From contig OX621250.1 of NCBI GenBank assembly GCA_951640165.1, positions 682,001 through 746,000 on the forward strand: DNA of 64,000 bases, in the 5' to 3' direction. Each line of letters begins with the position of its first letter. The stretch's first letter is position 1. Below the pieces are notes generated by a model, which saw only the letters and a program-made list of their open reading frames with translations, did no database searches and was not told the DNA's origin. Below are positions 41,695 to 52,934 of this stretch, in pieces. Source of the DNA: Pseudoips prasinana. Its lineage: Eukaryota > Arthropoda > Insecta > Lepidoptera > Nolidae. Position numbers and translations under genes: made by a program.

Positions 41695-43525
41695 TAACAT
41701 AATATGATATTTGTATAACACTTTTTCATATTTTTATTTCGTTTTATGTATTTAAACTCTGACCTAGTGCGTGTTTAAAATTCCCACATTGCCAACTTCC
41801 ATAATAAAATTGTATGTATCTACGTTTTACTTAGTCTTCCATCCTTAGCTAAGTTTTAATTTGTAAATAAAACTACTAACAATAATTAACCATGACAAAA
41901 CTAAATGTATCTTTCCCAAAAACAAAACCATGTTACATGAATGTTGTGGTTGTCTATAAATGTTGTAACACTACTTCCTATTCGGCATACATGTGTCCTT
42001 TATCTTTTTGTAAGAGTTTGCAACGTTGGTAATCTGTAAATAAATAAATTACGTCGAAGTACACCAATGTCTATTCCTCACAAATTATCCATTTTCCTGT
42101 TCCATTATGACGTTTCACACCAAGGAACTTAAACACAATCAATGAAAAAGTATTTAACTTCACTTAATTACAAAGAACCTAAATGAACTTATGAATATAC
42201 ATAACTACCTACATTAGAAAGAAAAACTAAATCTACGAAAAAGTAAATTATATACATAAATGAATTAAAACTAACTACAGATGGCGCCGTAGTATTTCTC
42301 CGAATCGAGGCCATGAGGAAGAAATATTTATGTGACCCATGTATAGTTGTTCTGATTTGTCGTCTATTTGGTGAATTTCGTGTCTATAAAGTCCCTCACC
42401 GTGAAGACAAAATTTAAACAAAGATATTCATTACTATTTTACTTGAACTAAAAAATAAAAATCTTTTACCAATAAAACCCGCGTCAAGCTCACTGCGAGC
42501 AAAGAACACTCTCTTTAAATTCGCACTAATTAAAACTCAAGTATTTCCAATAACGACGAGGAGTCTCGACCAACTTTATTCAACTACAAGCTTGATTAAA
42601 ACATTCCAACCAACCTTCAAATAATACTTTACTATGTGAAACTATGTAAATATTTCTTGTCTATTACTCGTAAATGTTCTTGGCCCAATATTGGCTATGT
42701 CGACGAATATCAACTAGCCAACTACGCGAGACATGTTATAGTGTACATGTGTGTGCGTACAGATAAGTGCCATATCTAGTCCAACTAAATTGAGGAGAGA
42801 TCAAGTGCATGAACTATAGTTTTACATGCTCTCTTAGGCAAGAGCGTGGACCGCCGCTAATTTACTCTGGGCTACTACTGAGCGACTTTCTTGCCAGGAA
42901 ATCCCTTTACGGGATTTTAATCCAAAACTTTATTAACTGCGGTTTAACAGGTTTATACACAATAAAACACTCTCTCTCAAATCCTAAATCCTTTAAAATG
43001 TTGATGACCCCTTTCTTTTTGGGCTGGGTTGATAACATCCTTTTTATGTCGGAAGTTGATTACATCCTTCTTATCTGTTGGGGGCTACGATATTTCCAAG
43101 CGTTCGGTATTGAGGTTATACAATCAGCCACGCATAATGCTCGTCTACTCGAATCTCGAGACTCGTATATATATACACACTCTTATATATATGATACACT
43201 CACACGTGAGTATTATGTTACGTGACGAATTCCACCACTCAACTGGCCCCGCAAGCCGCGTTAAGTAACTTCATTTGAAATAGCATTTAAATCATCTCAC
43301 CCATTATACGGCTATTATATTTTTTATTGTCCTCAGTCAGCTAGTGTAGGTAGTCAGCAACTGTTGCTTTTGGACCTTGTAACTTACATGTCCCCTAAGC
43401 GTTTGCGACACTCCCCGCCCTCTTAGTAAGCTCTGGCAACCTTATTAATTCCCAGTCGTACTGTTCATACAGCAAAAAACGACTTTGTACTCCTTAAATG
43501 TTTGTCTCCTTTAAAGTTACTTAAA
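41695..43525. other. Gene-free stretch
   Basis: It contains a SINE B relic (42318-42412). A 138-codon plus frame at 42809-43225 (non-conserved, hydrophobic, ending in a TATATA-rich segment) has no recognised domain and I do not call it a gene. Confidence 0.4.
42318..42412 (+). mobile_element. SINE family B relic
   Basis: AATATTTATGTGACCCATG, TAGTTGTTCTGATTTG and GTGTCTATAAAGTCCCTCAC follow the core and tail order of family B. Head absent. Confidence 0.45.
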
Positions 43526-44290
43526 GGCTACGTAGCGCTAGCAAACCTACGCTAGTAAAGCTATGCTAGTGAAACTACGCTAGTTAAGCTACGCTGGCAA
43601 AGCTACGCTAATGAAACTACGATAGTAAAGCTACGCTGGCAAAGCTACGCTAGTGAAACTACGCTAGTTAAGCTACGCTGGCAAAGCCACGCTAGTGAAA
43701 CTACGATAGTAAAGCTACGCTGGCTAAGCTACGCTAGTGAAACTACGCAAGTTAAGCTACGCTGGCAAAGCCACGCTAGTGAAACTACGATAGTAAAGCT
43801 ACGCTGGCAAAGCTACGCAAGTGAAACTACGCTAGTTAGGCTACGCTGGCAAAGCTACGCTAGTGAAACTGCGCTAGTTAAGCTACGCTGACAAAGCCAC
43901 GCTAGTGAAACTACGCTAGTTAAGCTACGCTGGCAAAGCCACGCTAGTGAAACTACGATAGTAAAGCTACGCTGGCAAAGCTACGCTAGTGAAACTACGC
44001 TAGTTAAGCTACGCTGGCAAAGCCACGCTAGTGAAACTACGATAGTAAAGCTACGATGGCAAAGCTACGCTAGTGCAACTACGATAGTAAAGCTACGCTA
44101 ATAAAGCTAATCTAGTGAAACTACGCTAGTTAAGCTACGCTGGCAAAGCTACGCTAGTGAAACTACGCTAGTTAAGCTACGCTGGCAAAGCTACGCTAGT
44201 GAAGCTACGCTGGCAAAGCTACGCTAGTGAAACTACGCTAGTAAAGCTAGGCGGAAGCTGCACTAGTAATGCTACGCTGGTAAGCCTACA
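43526..44290. repeat. Hierarchical minisatellite, 14-bp unit
   Basis: About 54 tandem 14-bp units over 765 bp. Three unit types alternate: A (AAGCTACGCTAGTG), B (AAACTACGCTAGTT or AAACTACGATAGTA) and C (AAGCTACGCTGGCA), giving a 42-bp trimer. Two variants alternate in turn: A-B1-C followed by A'-B2-C, where A' has GCCACG, giving an 84-bp higher-order unit repeated with few lapses. The ends of the array are more diverged. Every frame is closed by TAG in GCTAGT, so it is non-coding. Confidence 0.93.
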
Positions 44291-45399
44291 GATGCGGCAG
44301 CATATAACTCTTTTTACAGACACCCATACGTTGGTTTCGACCTCATAAAAGCTGGGATTATAAAAACAGACAATATTTAAGAGAGGCCTTCGAAATTTTA
44401 GTAAATTAGAAGTGAAACTCATGATTTTCTCCGAAATTAATTACTTTCTACTTGTTCAGACGCGGTAAAATTACGTCACAAGGTATTTTCCTTAGGTCTG
44501 ACATTCGGAAATGACTAACTTGCGCCTTAAATCTACTTTACTTAATTAAAATTTTAATTAAGAACGTTCTTATAGATAGACGCTATTAGCATTACAGCCA
44601 ATTTTACGGAATTTTACGCGACCAAATAAATGTTGTTACATTACTTCTCTTTCTTTTACAGAGTGTCTGAGAAACATACACAAATAGGGCATTCATAAAA
44701 CTGTCCAATTAATAAAGCAACTTGTACAGAGCGCATAATTGGACTTTCCTCAGTATTACGTGGCAAAACTAAATTATCAGAATAAAGATAGGCTCTATTT
44801 CAAAAGAACTACTGTAGAAATAACTACAATGAATGAAATTGGTTAAGTTGTTTCGTTTGGAATTGGGGTCACAAGGATCTACTGTAGCGCTTATTTGCCC
44901 TCAATATTACGCAGCTAAATTAAATAGGCCGGACTAAAACTACTCATTTTTAACCACCAATGCAAAAAGAGGGCTGGTTTGACGTCGATATCTGTCTGTG
45001 TGTGTGTCTGGCTGCCGCATCGTAGCTCTGCTGCATCAACGGTGTAACGTTGTATTTCTATTCAACGCTCCTTAGTTCATTTTAGTATTAATTCTCCGCC
45101 GCTTTAAACCAGTTCGGTAGCCGCCAAGCGGTCGCTAAGCAAAACCGGTTGGGAAGCGTGAGCCGCCGAGCGGGGATTTAGCGAACGTTGGGAGGTCAGA
45201 CTCAGATTGCACTCATTGCGATAGCACGTACGCACTCACTTAAAAAGAAACGTTATATTTTCTTAGTCGCGTCGTGTAACATCTTCAAGTTGAAGTGAAT
45301 CTTCATTCACAAATAGTTATTAGTTTAACAAGTTAATTTCAATCAGTGTTAACCCCATATTGGGTAAGTGTTGATTAGTATTTAGTTCTCATCTCATGT
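44291..45399. other. Gene-free stretch with repeat fragments
   Basis: A block with GTAGCGCTTATTTGCCCTCA (about 44884) recurs near 46450 (GTAACGCTTATTTGCCCTCA), so parts of a diverged repeat flank the region. Near 44985-45060, GTCTGTGTGTGTGTCTGGCTG resembles interior sequence of lepidopteran non-autonomous elements. A GC-rich patch lies at 45110-45215. Confidence 0.35.
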
Positions 45400-45995
45400 A
45401 GGGTATTGTAACGTGTAACGGCCACCTTTATTTGACCTTGTGGCAAATACCACGTCAACTTCATATTGTGCCTTATGCCTACAATGTAAATTAATATTAT
45501 GTGCGGTGCTTCACACTACACATAATACAATGTTTCCTATTTGTAAACTCCGCTTCTGCCTGTGACAATTGCACACATTCGCCTTATGCGTAATTGGTAC
45601 TCCCGCTTCCTCATCATCATTACGCGGTCACAGTCAGGAGAGGATTGAGGTTAAAAGAATATTTCATTTAGTGGACTTCAATTCCCAGGGTCCAAAGTTC
45701 GGCCTACGAGGGTCCAAAGTACGAATTGCAACTGTATCTCAACATCCGTCACCGTTAGCGACGAAGCCACACTTCAGACCAGCCCAATCCCTGTGGGTCA
45801 TCCTCCGGCCTGCGTAATCCTCCTGGAACTCCGCGACATCTCCGTTAGCGACGAAGCCAGCCAGGAGAGTACTTGGCGCGCCTACCTCCATAGGGCATAA
45901 TTAATTGACGGGCTTTAGTACCCATGACCATTTAATTGTCATAAATAAATTTGTAAGTGGTGAGAGTAGTGTATTTGTTTAATTTTAATTACGAA
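45400..45995. other. Possible solo LTR or other GC-rich repeat
   Basis: This block is richer in GC than its surroundings. It carries internal direct repeats (GTTAGCGACGAAGCCA at about 45757 and 45845; GGGTCCAAAGT at about 45689 and 45710) and an ATAAATAAA signal near 45943 followed by a GT-rich segment, a layout seen in LTRs. I could not find TG...CA ends, a target duplication, a primer-binding site or any gag/pol frame. Weak. Confidence 0.25.
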
Positions 45996-46217
45996 CCACA
46001 CCTCATACGCTTCAACGGATGGGCCGATTTTCCGATTGGCCGAAAGTCAGTTTCCTTGTGGTAGTACCTAGCTAAGTTTGGTTAACATCGGACCAGCAGT
46101 GAAAGAGTATCAGCCTTTTTCCAAAATTATATAAATTATAGATGGCGTGGGGTGTTTTCTAATGTTTAGCTTATATAACAACTGCGTTAGAAAGAAATTG
46201 AGTTGAGATAAAAATTA

Positions 46218-46382
46218 GTTAGTGACCCGGGTTCGATTCTCGCACAGAACAACATTTTGTGTAACCCATAAGTAGTTGTGCTCAGTCTGGCTGTACTTTG
46301 TATCCGTCAATTATATATTTCTAAAGTACCCAACGATACAGTGATTAATTTCCCTAATGTAGGCGTTGTCTTATAAAAAAAG
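46218..46382 (+). mobile_element. SINE family B, 5'-truncated
   Basis: It starts near box B (CCGGGTTCGATTCTCG). The core is ACATTTTGTGTAACCCATAA...GTTGTGCTCAGTCTGGCTG, the tail AAAGTACCCAACGATACAG...TAGGCGTTGTCTTAT, then A's. Confidence 0.75.
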
Positions 46383-47050
46383 CGAGTAATACATATTACT
46401 AAGTTTAAACGGATAAAAAATGAAAAATGATTGGAGTGACTACAGTGTAACGTAACGCTTATTTGCCCTCAGGCAAAATTAAATTGACCTGTGATTTTCA
46501 TAAGAACTGCGTTTTCAAGATATTATATGAATATCAATTCGTTTACTTGTTTTAGATAAAATACAAATCCCTGGGAATGTGGTACTTATTTTCATATTGC
46601 AAGATTTATTAATTATAATCTCATCACAAAACTTTGCTTACGATAAACATGAGAGCAGAATAAAACACGAACCTGTCCACGGTTGGAAAAAAAAACAATA
46701 TTATAATAATTTGCGGTTAAACTGGACACGAGGAATCAAAGTATTGAGAATTTTATTTATTATACTTCAGATGACCATCAACCGCGCTCAGCGGGCCGCC
46801 CATTAGTATATAGGAGTAAATAACCCTTTTTTGTGAGAGACTGGTGCCTAACGTAGGTTCGAAAGAACCTGTATTACAGGTCACGAGGAGCTCATTCCAC
46901 AGATAATTTAAAGATTGAAATTGAAACATTACTTTATATCTGAAGGGAATGGAGGAAAATCATCGGAGTCAGTTATTTTCGAGGACTGTGGTATTCTAGA
47001 TTTGCTTCCTTAAAAGCCACGGTAATGGCTGTCCGAGGTTTCAAGAATGA
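46383..47050. other. Gene-free stretch
   Basis: It holds the second copy of the CTTATTTGCCCTCA block (about 46450) and a 75-codon unsupported frame (46579-46806). Confidence 0.35.
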
Positions 47051-47109
47051 GTCAAATCTTTTGCAGCAAAAATAATAAGCAGCATTATTTTTGCTGCAAA
47101 AGGTTTGAC
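47051..47109. repeat. 59-bp inverted repeat
   Basis: The 26-bp arms starting GTCAAATCTTTTGCAGCAAA mirror each other with one mismatch around a 7-base loop (AAGCAGC). Confidence 0.85.
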
Positions 47110-47559
47110 CACCCAGCGTCAGAATGTTACTCCCACAAAATACGAAGTACAGGTAATAAAAAAATTAAGTAACTAAGTCGAGAGAATTAGTTACTTGATT
47201 TGAATGAAACGAAAATATATAAACTATTTCTTTATAGAATTATATGCATTTCATTTAAACGTGGCGTTGGTTAGAATTGGAACCATTAACTTGCTACCCC
47301 TCAGTTCCCGGCCGCTACCCCACTATGCCGCACCGCGCCCGCACCCGCAGCGCACCCGCACGGAACTAGTTCAGATATTAATAACGGGTTATCTTTGTAT
47401 CTAATTAATCACGTTGATTAAATATTTTGTAACAACTCGGTGGAAAGTTTTATATTGATGTAACAATAGACTAGAGTCACCATAAATTGGGGATTTTTTG
47501 GACTTGTTTTGTTTATTAAATTTACCAAGTCGGCAAACAAGCACTATTTGCTAGTAGCT

Positions 47560-48200
47560 TATGACACTTTACGTCCCAGTTGCGTTGCCTATCCTACCCA
47601 TCCCCGATGATGCCTGTGCTCATCGGGGATGGGTATCATCGGGGATGGGACCATACCTTACAAGAGCGATATTAAGTATGTTAGAAGTAGCATAAGCTAA
47701 TAGCAGATATTAGCTTATGCACTTATAATACACTTTACGTTCCATTTGCGTTGACTATCCTACCCAACCCCGATGAGCACAGGCAACAATACTTTACAAG
47801 AGCGATGTTAAGTATGTTAGAAATAGCCTAAGCTAATAGCAGATATTAGCTTATCACACTTATAACACACTTTACGTCCCACTTGCGTTGCCTATCCTAC
47901 CCATCCCCAATAAGCACAGGCAACTATACCTTACAAGAGCGATGTTGAGTATGTTAGAAGCAGCATAACCTACTAGCAGATATTAGCTTATGACCCTTAT
48001 AACACACTATACGTCCCACTTGCGTTGCCTATCCTTCCCATCCCCGGTGAGCACAGGAAACCATACCTGTCAAGAGCGATGTAAAGTACGTTATAAGTGG
48101 CATACGCTAATAGCAGATATTAGTTTAATGGCACTTATACACACTTTACATCGCACTTGTGTTGCCTATCCTTCCCATCCCCATGAGCTCACACAACTTT
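47560..48200. repeat. 137-bp tandem repeat, about 4.5 copies
   Basis: The landmark CACTTTACGTCCC (with small changes) starts at about 47565, 47731, 47868, 48005 and 48142. The last three intervals are each 137 bp; the first is 166 bp because of a duplicated CATCGGGGATGGG hairpin segment. Most units contain an exact stem-loop: TAAGCTAATA, loop GCAGA, TATTAGCTTA. The first unit also has a 14-bp stem CCCATCCCCGATGA/TCATCGGGGATGGG. Frames in it are incidental. Confidence 0.88.
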
Positions 48201-49924
48201 ACTCAGATCATATCCAGGAACACAAGATTAACACCATAATACTATCAGCTGGAGTGTATTCTGTCGTTTTAAGGTAATTACCCAGTATAACTATTTGCTG
48301 ACTTATCAAATTTGTGTAGAAGTACTTTTATCTTCAAATCTGGCCTTAAATGCAGTTAGTGCGATAAATACGTTCTGCATTAGGTATGACAATGACTAGT
48401 TTAGATTCTCTTCACTATTTGCTCAGAGTGGTACTACTGCTCAGACTATAGTTATTTTTAAACTGACATCAGGAGCTAATCTTACATTAAGTACTTGAGT
48501 AACCGGCATAGATTCATTACGCTTAGCTGATCCTAAAGCATCGACGGCGCTTATTTTTTTAGAAGAAGTACACAATTCATACGAAATAATTAGACTTGGA
48601 AGAGGATTAAAAAAAAGTAGACGGTTGGTGTAGATGATGATTCGAATGAGTTACCTAAGTATAGAACCATCATGACCTGATAGATTAATAACAAGTTTTT
48701 GACACCAAAAAATGAGTAGTATTTGTTAAGTCTTTTATATAATTCCCACTATATCTATAAAAATCTTTTATATATTTTACAATAATTATGACTTATGACT
48801 TTTAGATATGTAGCGATCCAATAGTGAAAGGATCTTGACGTCACGAATCCTACATCGCGAAAGTAAAGTTCTCAAAACAGCCAGTGAACATGCAAGTTTC
48901 CATTAAGCCATACCATGGTTACCGGGCATACCACCTCCCCTTGCTGGAAGCCTAATAAGGACCATCACCAGTATTTACATAATACTTCTATTTGGACATA
49001 TTTATTAAAATCGGTAATTTAAAAGGATACAAATAAAAGTTCTATCACGACAATCTACATATACAATATTTCACCTTTCAAATGGGTTGTTCAGATGCGT
49101 TATCACAATGAATACCTATTTAAAAACAAAAATATTACAATTATTAATATCAAAACATAATCAATTTAAATTTAATTACTATTGATGTAGCCCCTACAAT
49201 ATCGGAAATATAGCAATTCTTGCTAACGCTGAAGTCGGCCCCAATTTATCATACACCAATAAAAATAATGTTGAGTTTTACTAATTTGATTGTCTATCAT
49301 AAATAAGTGAGTTGAGATGGATGATTTAGAAGCAAACGATATGTAGTAAATTTTTTCATGTTTTTGAGGTACCTAATTGTATAAACCCTTTGGTTGATGA
49401 ATTGTAAATAAATACTCATTGCTACAAAACAAAATACATTTATAAGGAATAGTCCGGTCAAATTAGACTAAAAAAAATAGGAGTAAGGTTACAATAATTC
49501 CTATTAGGCTGAAAATTGGTAGAATCGTTCATTACACTATTATAAAGGAAATGTGAAAAATCCTCATCGATCCGGCACGTGCAAAAAAATTTACTCGGTG
49601 TCAAAGGTCACAAAAACGGGGTTTAATAGATATAAAGATTCAATAAGTTAAATGAGTTGTAATTGTCATAATATGGAAAGATTGTAACCTTGAATGTCTA
49701 AATTGACCGGACTAGAAGGAAAATATCCACGATTAATAAAATAATTGGATACTGTACAGGTTTAGAACAGCGTGCGTTATGAAGGAAGTTAGGCTCACGA
49801 TCAAAGCTTTGAGATTAGGATCAATTTATACGCTTTGTTTTATATATAAGTATACGTACTTAGCTTTGAAATTAAGATTTAATGTAGGTATTAATATATA
49901 ATATTGTACTTTTATATGTAATAA
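48201..49924. other. Gene-free AT-rich stretch
   Basis: No frame, RNA gene or repeat boundary is recognised. Confidence 0.45.
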
Positions 49925-50042
49925 GGGTCAGACGAAGCCGTCAGATGCGGGCATCGCAGGACCGGCTATTGTGGATATCCTTGGGGGTGGCCTTTGTCCA
50001 GCAGTGGACGTCTTTCGGGTGATATGATGATGATGATGATTG
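49925..50042 (+). mobile_element. RTE-type LINE 3' end with ATG-repeat tail
   Basis: GGTGGCCTTTGTCCAGCAGT, GGACGTCTTTCGGGTGATAT and a GATGATGATGATGAT tail match the C-terminal codons (VQQWTSFG-type) and tail of the insertion at 39613-39771. Confidence 0.8.
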
Positions 50043-50573
50043 TACTGTTTGATTTATTTTTATTAAAAAAAACTTACTACACTTAAACCCATCAAAAACG
50101 CTTACACATCACAAACACTTTAGTGTGGGAGAAAAGCGTCTATATGCATACTAAGCAGCGCTTTTGGAGCAGCACCTATATTGTTGTGGTTCTGCTTCTG
50201 CCTGTGACTTAGATTGCCAGAGCGGATTAGGGTGAAAGAAAGGGTCGGTAGCGTGTGAGTAATGGTATGTATGTTGCCATTGTAATAGGCTATAGTAACC
50301 GCTGACCATCAGATGACACAAGAAAAATACTTACTAAACATAATTATTTGCATACAATTTTAAGATTAAACCTTTGATAAATATTAGTCAGTTTTTATAA
50401 ATATTGTGATATCTAATAATAATAATAATAATTTATTTATTTATTCACACAAGTAATTACGCACAATACAGTTGCAAGTATATATAATTGATAATCCAGG
50501 ATAAATATTCCTTTTTGAGAGCTGGTGTCTGAAGTAGGTTTCTTACAGTCAGTCAAAGTCTCAATAAAATCAG
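50043..50573. other. Gene-free stretch
   Basis: A segment near 50140-50310 (GCTTCTGCCTGTGAC, GACCATCAGATGACAC) resembles retroelement 3' UTR pieces but cannot be bounded. ATAATAATAATA and ATTTATTT runs lie at 50410-50445. Confidence 0.3.
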
Positions 50574-50629
50574 TCTCAATAAAATTATAATAATATCTGT
50601 CCCCAGATATTATTATAATTTTATTGAGA
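50574..50629. repeat. Perfect 26-bp inverted repeat, 4-base loop
   Basis: TCTCAATAAAATTATAATAA...TCTG and its exact complement enclose TCCC. A related direct copy of the first bases (TCTCAATAAAATCAG) precedes it at 50559. Confidence 0.88.
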
Positions 50630-50654
50630 AATAAGTTTTAGAATTTAGTGTATT

Positions 50655-50745
50655 ATATGTGTGTTTGTGTGTGAGTGGGGGAAAATGCATGTGTGTGTGT
50701 GTATGGGGGGAGTGCGTGTGTGTGCGCGCCTGAATGTGTGCATAT
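50655..50745. repeat. TG-rich low-complexity run
   Basis: An interrupted TG/GTGTGT repeat mixed with G runs. No coding content. Confidence 0.7.
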
Positions 50746-51062
50746 AATCGTGTGAGAATATGATATCGAAATTATCTACAAATCGAGTATGACCGGAGAA
50801 TAATGGTTATAAACAAAGAGACCGTCCTAATCCAAGAACAATTAATTGCCAAATATGTACAACCCCAAACAAAACAGCGGCTAATTCTCGCTCAATAAAC
50901 ATTCATGATTAACGATAGTCGCTTGTGACGTCACTTGCCGCGACAGAACGTTGACGCGCGACATCAATCACGCGCCATTGTCGCCGCTATTACCGCCTTT
51001 TTGTGACACTCTACATTACCAGCACAGATTCACTTTGCCCTTTAAGAACAAAACACATTATC
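50746..51062. other. Gene-free spacer
   Basis: It includes a CG-containing patch at 50930-50990 (GACGCGCGACATCAATCACG). No gene is seen. Confidence 0.35.
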
Positions 51063-51240
51063 ATCATCATGCCAGCCAAAGTACGTCCACTGCTGGACAA
51101 AAGCCCCAAATAATGGGGGATATGCCATAATCGCCACGCTTGGCGGACGGGTTGGCGATCGCAGTTTGATGGTCACAGAAAAAGGCTGCTGCCCGTTCTC
51201 TGGTAGGTATTCCCTCGTACGATTTTTACGCCCTCCATAG
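51063..51240 (-). mobile_element. RTE-type LINE 3' end with ATC tail
   Basis: The plus strand reads TCATCATCATGCCAGCCAAA, GTACGTCCACTGCTGGACAA, then GGGGGATATGCCATAATCGC. In reverse complement this is the 3' end of a relative of the 39613 element. The coding part is degraded. Confidence 0.7.
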
Positions 51241-51892
51241 GATGAGATGGGGTGATAATATTCTATGCCATCACCACTCGTTCATACGTCTCTAATGTCT
51301 GAGTACTATCCGGTGAAGCAGTGAAAACTTAATAAGATAAGTTGGAACGTTAGAACAATAAGCGAAAAAACGTCATGTTTGTCGTCATACGTCAGATTTG
51401 TGACTGCGTAGGTACTCTATTCTCTCATTCTCAGAATCCAATAGTACAGGCTAGCCGAGCTAAACAATCAGTATCTGATATCATCGAGGAACAAATCCAC
51501 AGTGTGTGTCAATAGAAATAAAATATTACAGAAACGTTGCATGACTAATTAAGGTTAATTATAAAATTATGTAAGGTTAAAAAAGTGTAAAACGAGCGCG
51601 TCTCGCCATTAAAGGTAAAATTTTGGCGAGTATATATTGTTAATTGTAAAATTGTTATGTCTTGACTTTTATAAAACAAAAGGTTTTATAAAATTCAGGC
51701 ACAATACGAACGGCTGTATGTGCTGTTCGAGGCCTTTAGGCGTCTTAATGCCATGTATAGTGAGGCAGTAAAGGCCTCCTAGGAAATGGAATTATATTTA
51801 TTCAGCACTTAGGTGTGTACATACAATAGTACTTCTCAGAAAAATATATTCATTAAAATTAGGCCTCACAAATAAATACCTATTTAAAGTAG
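51241..51892. other. Gene-free stretch
   Basis: Nothing beyond a small inverted TTTTATAAAACAAAAGGTTTTATAAAA motif near 51668. Confidence 0.35.
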
Positions 51893-51942
51893 TAACCTAA
51901 CCTAACCTAACTAACATATGTTAGTTAGGTTAGGTTAGGTTA
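51893..51942. repeat. 50-bp perfect palindrome of TTAGG telomere-like repeats
   Basis: Three TAACC units run up to a CATATG centre (51917/51918) and their complement runs out. The TTAGG series continues to about 51950, giving about five uninterrupted units on the right. TTAGG is the insect telomere repeat, but such strings are also common in lepidopteran interstitial DNA. Confidence 0.85.
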
Positions 51943-51948
51943 GGTTAG

Positions 51949-52004
51949 GTTATCACTTAAAACGTATGGTTTAAATATTTAAACCATACGTTTTAAGTGA
52001 TAAC
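51949..52004. repeat. 56-bp perfect palindrome
   Basis: GTTATCACTTAAAACGTATG...AAAT meets its exact complement at 51976/51977 without a loop. It begins within the last TTAGG unit of the neighbouring palindrome. Confidence 0.9.
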
Positions 52005-52257
52005 AAAGTCTAACTGTTGTACGTCGAGATAAAAGAACAGGTTCTAAAGCCAAGCTGCAAGTGAGAAATTAGTAAGGTTTGGGGCTTTTGGAGAAAGAAA
52101 GAAATAAAATGTGCCTGTGTTTCTTGCCCCTACATTAATATACGAACGTAAACTTTGACTTTAACTATTATTCTTCCCATCTTCACTAACTTATCCCTCA
52201 TAACCTTCGTCCGCACCGCTTGATCACACTTTTCGTAACGCACGTCACGCATTATAA

Positions 52258-52545
52258 ATAAATAAATAAAAAAGGTTTTTATTCACGTAGACTTTAGAAA
52301 AGCTCTTGTAAATAGTCAGAACATGTTTGTAGTAATATAGTTGTATACATTAGATATTATTTCTAGTAACATAGATATTTAGGTACATCTTGTATGAAAA
52401 CATTTATAAAATTTATTTTATTACAGAAATGATATTAACTAGCTCGTATCAAGTTATTGTCAAGAGATTATGTTTAATTATCTAGTTTAAGTCTAATATT
52501 TTTACTACATATTGTCAATGGTTCTGTCTATATTAAGGTATTATT
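52258..52545 (-). mobile_element. LINE 3'-UTR repeat K, copy 3 (uninterrupted)
   Basis: Contiguous version of the sequence that is interrupted at 39360-39807. The plus strand shows AAATAAATAAATAAAAAAGG (tail), TTATTCACGTAGACTTTAG, GTCAGAACATGTTTGTAG and TCAAGTTATTGTCAAGAG, ending near TTGTCAATGGTTCTGTC. No coding part is attached. Confidence 0.65.
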
Positions 52546-52934
52546 ATTATGACGGACCTTGTGTTAATACCGACGCTTTAATGCTACCACCGGATCCAAT
52601 GCGCCCCAACTGAGAAGACCCAGCGAAACAAACTCAGTGGGTTCATCTACTACCGGTTTCAACACGACCCAGTTGAGACGGTCCGGCGAAACATACTCAA
52701 GCGGGCATGAACACGGGATTTGGTCCAATTAGAGTAATTATTTAGTAGGCAAACACAATATATGCTCGATCGGTTGTCTGAATGCTTATTATTTTAGATT
52801 ATATTTAGGTATACAAAAGAAAAACTTCGAAACAATAACATTATTCATTTTGAGACAGAGTCAATAATTTTAAATTAAGTATATGATAGCAATCATTTAC
52901 AGATAGTTCACGTAACACAGCAGATCAGTCATGT
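52546..52934. other. Gene-free spacer
   Basis: Near 52600-52700 two short near-repeats occur (GCCCCAACTGAGAAGACC and GACCCAGTTGAGACGGTCC, each followed by CAGCGAAACA or CGGCGAAACATACTC). The rest, from about 52800, is probably the 3' UTR of the next minus-strand LINE fragment. Confidence 0.35.

Noticed and set aside
42809..43225. 138-aa hydrophobic protein
   Set aside because: No recognised motif; it ends in TATATA-rich sequence in a region without other gene signals.
43526..44290. CRISPR array
   Set aside because: The repeats are contiguous with no unique spacers, and the setting is a eukaryotic genome.
45400..45995. LTR retrotransposon or integrated virus
   Set aside because: No gag, pol or env frame, primer-binding site or paired LTR was found in the window; kept only as a weak solo-LTR possibility.
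51893..51952. True telomere or chromosome end
   Set aside because: Only a few TTAGG units are present, in both orientations, with ordinary sequence and transposons on both sides.
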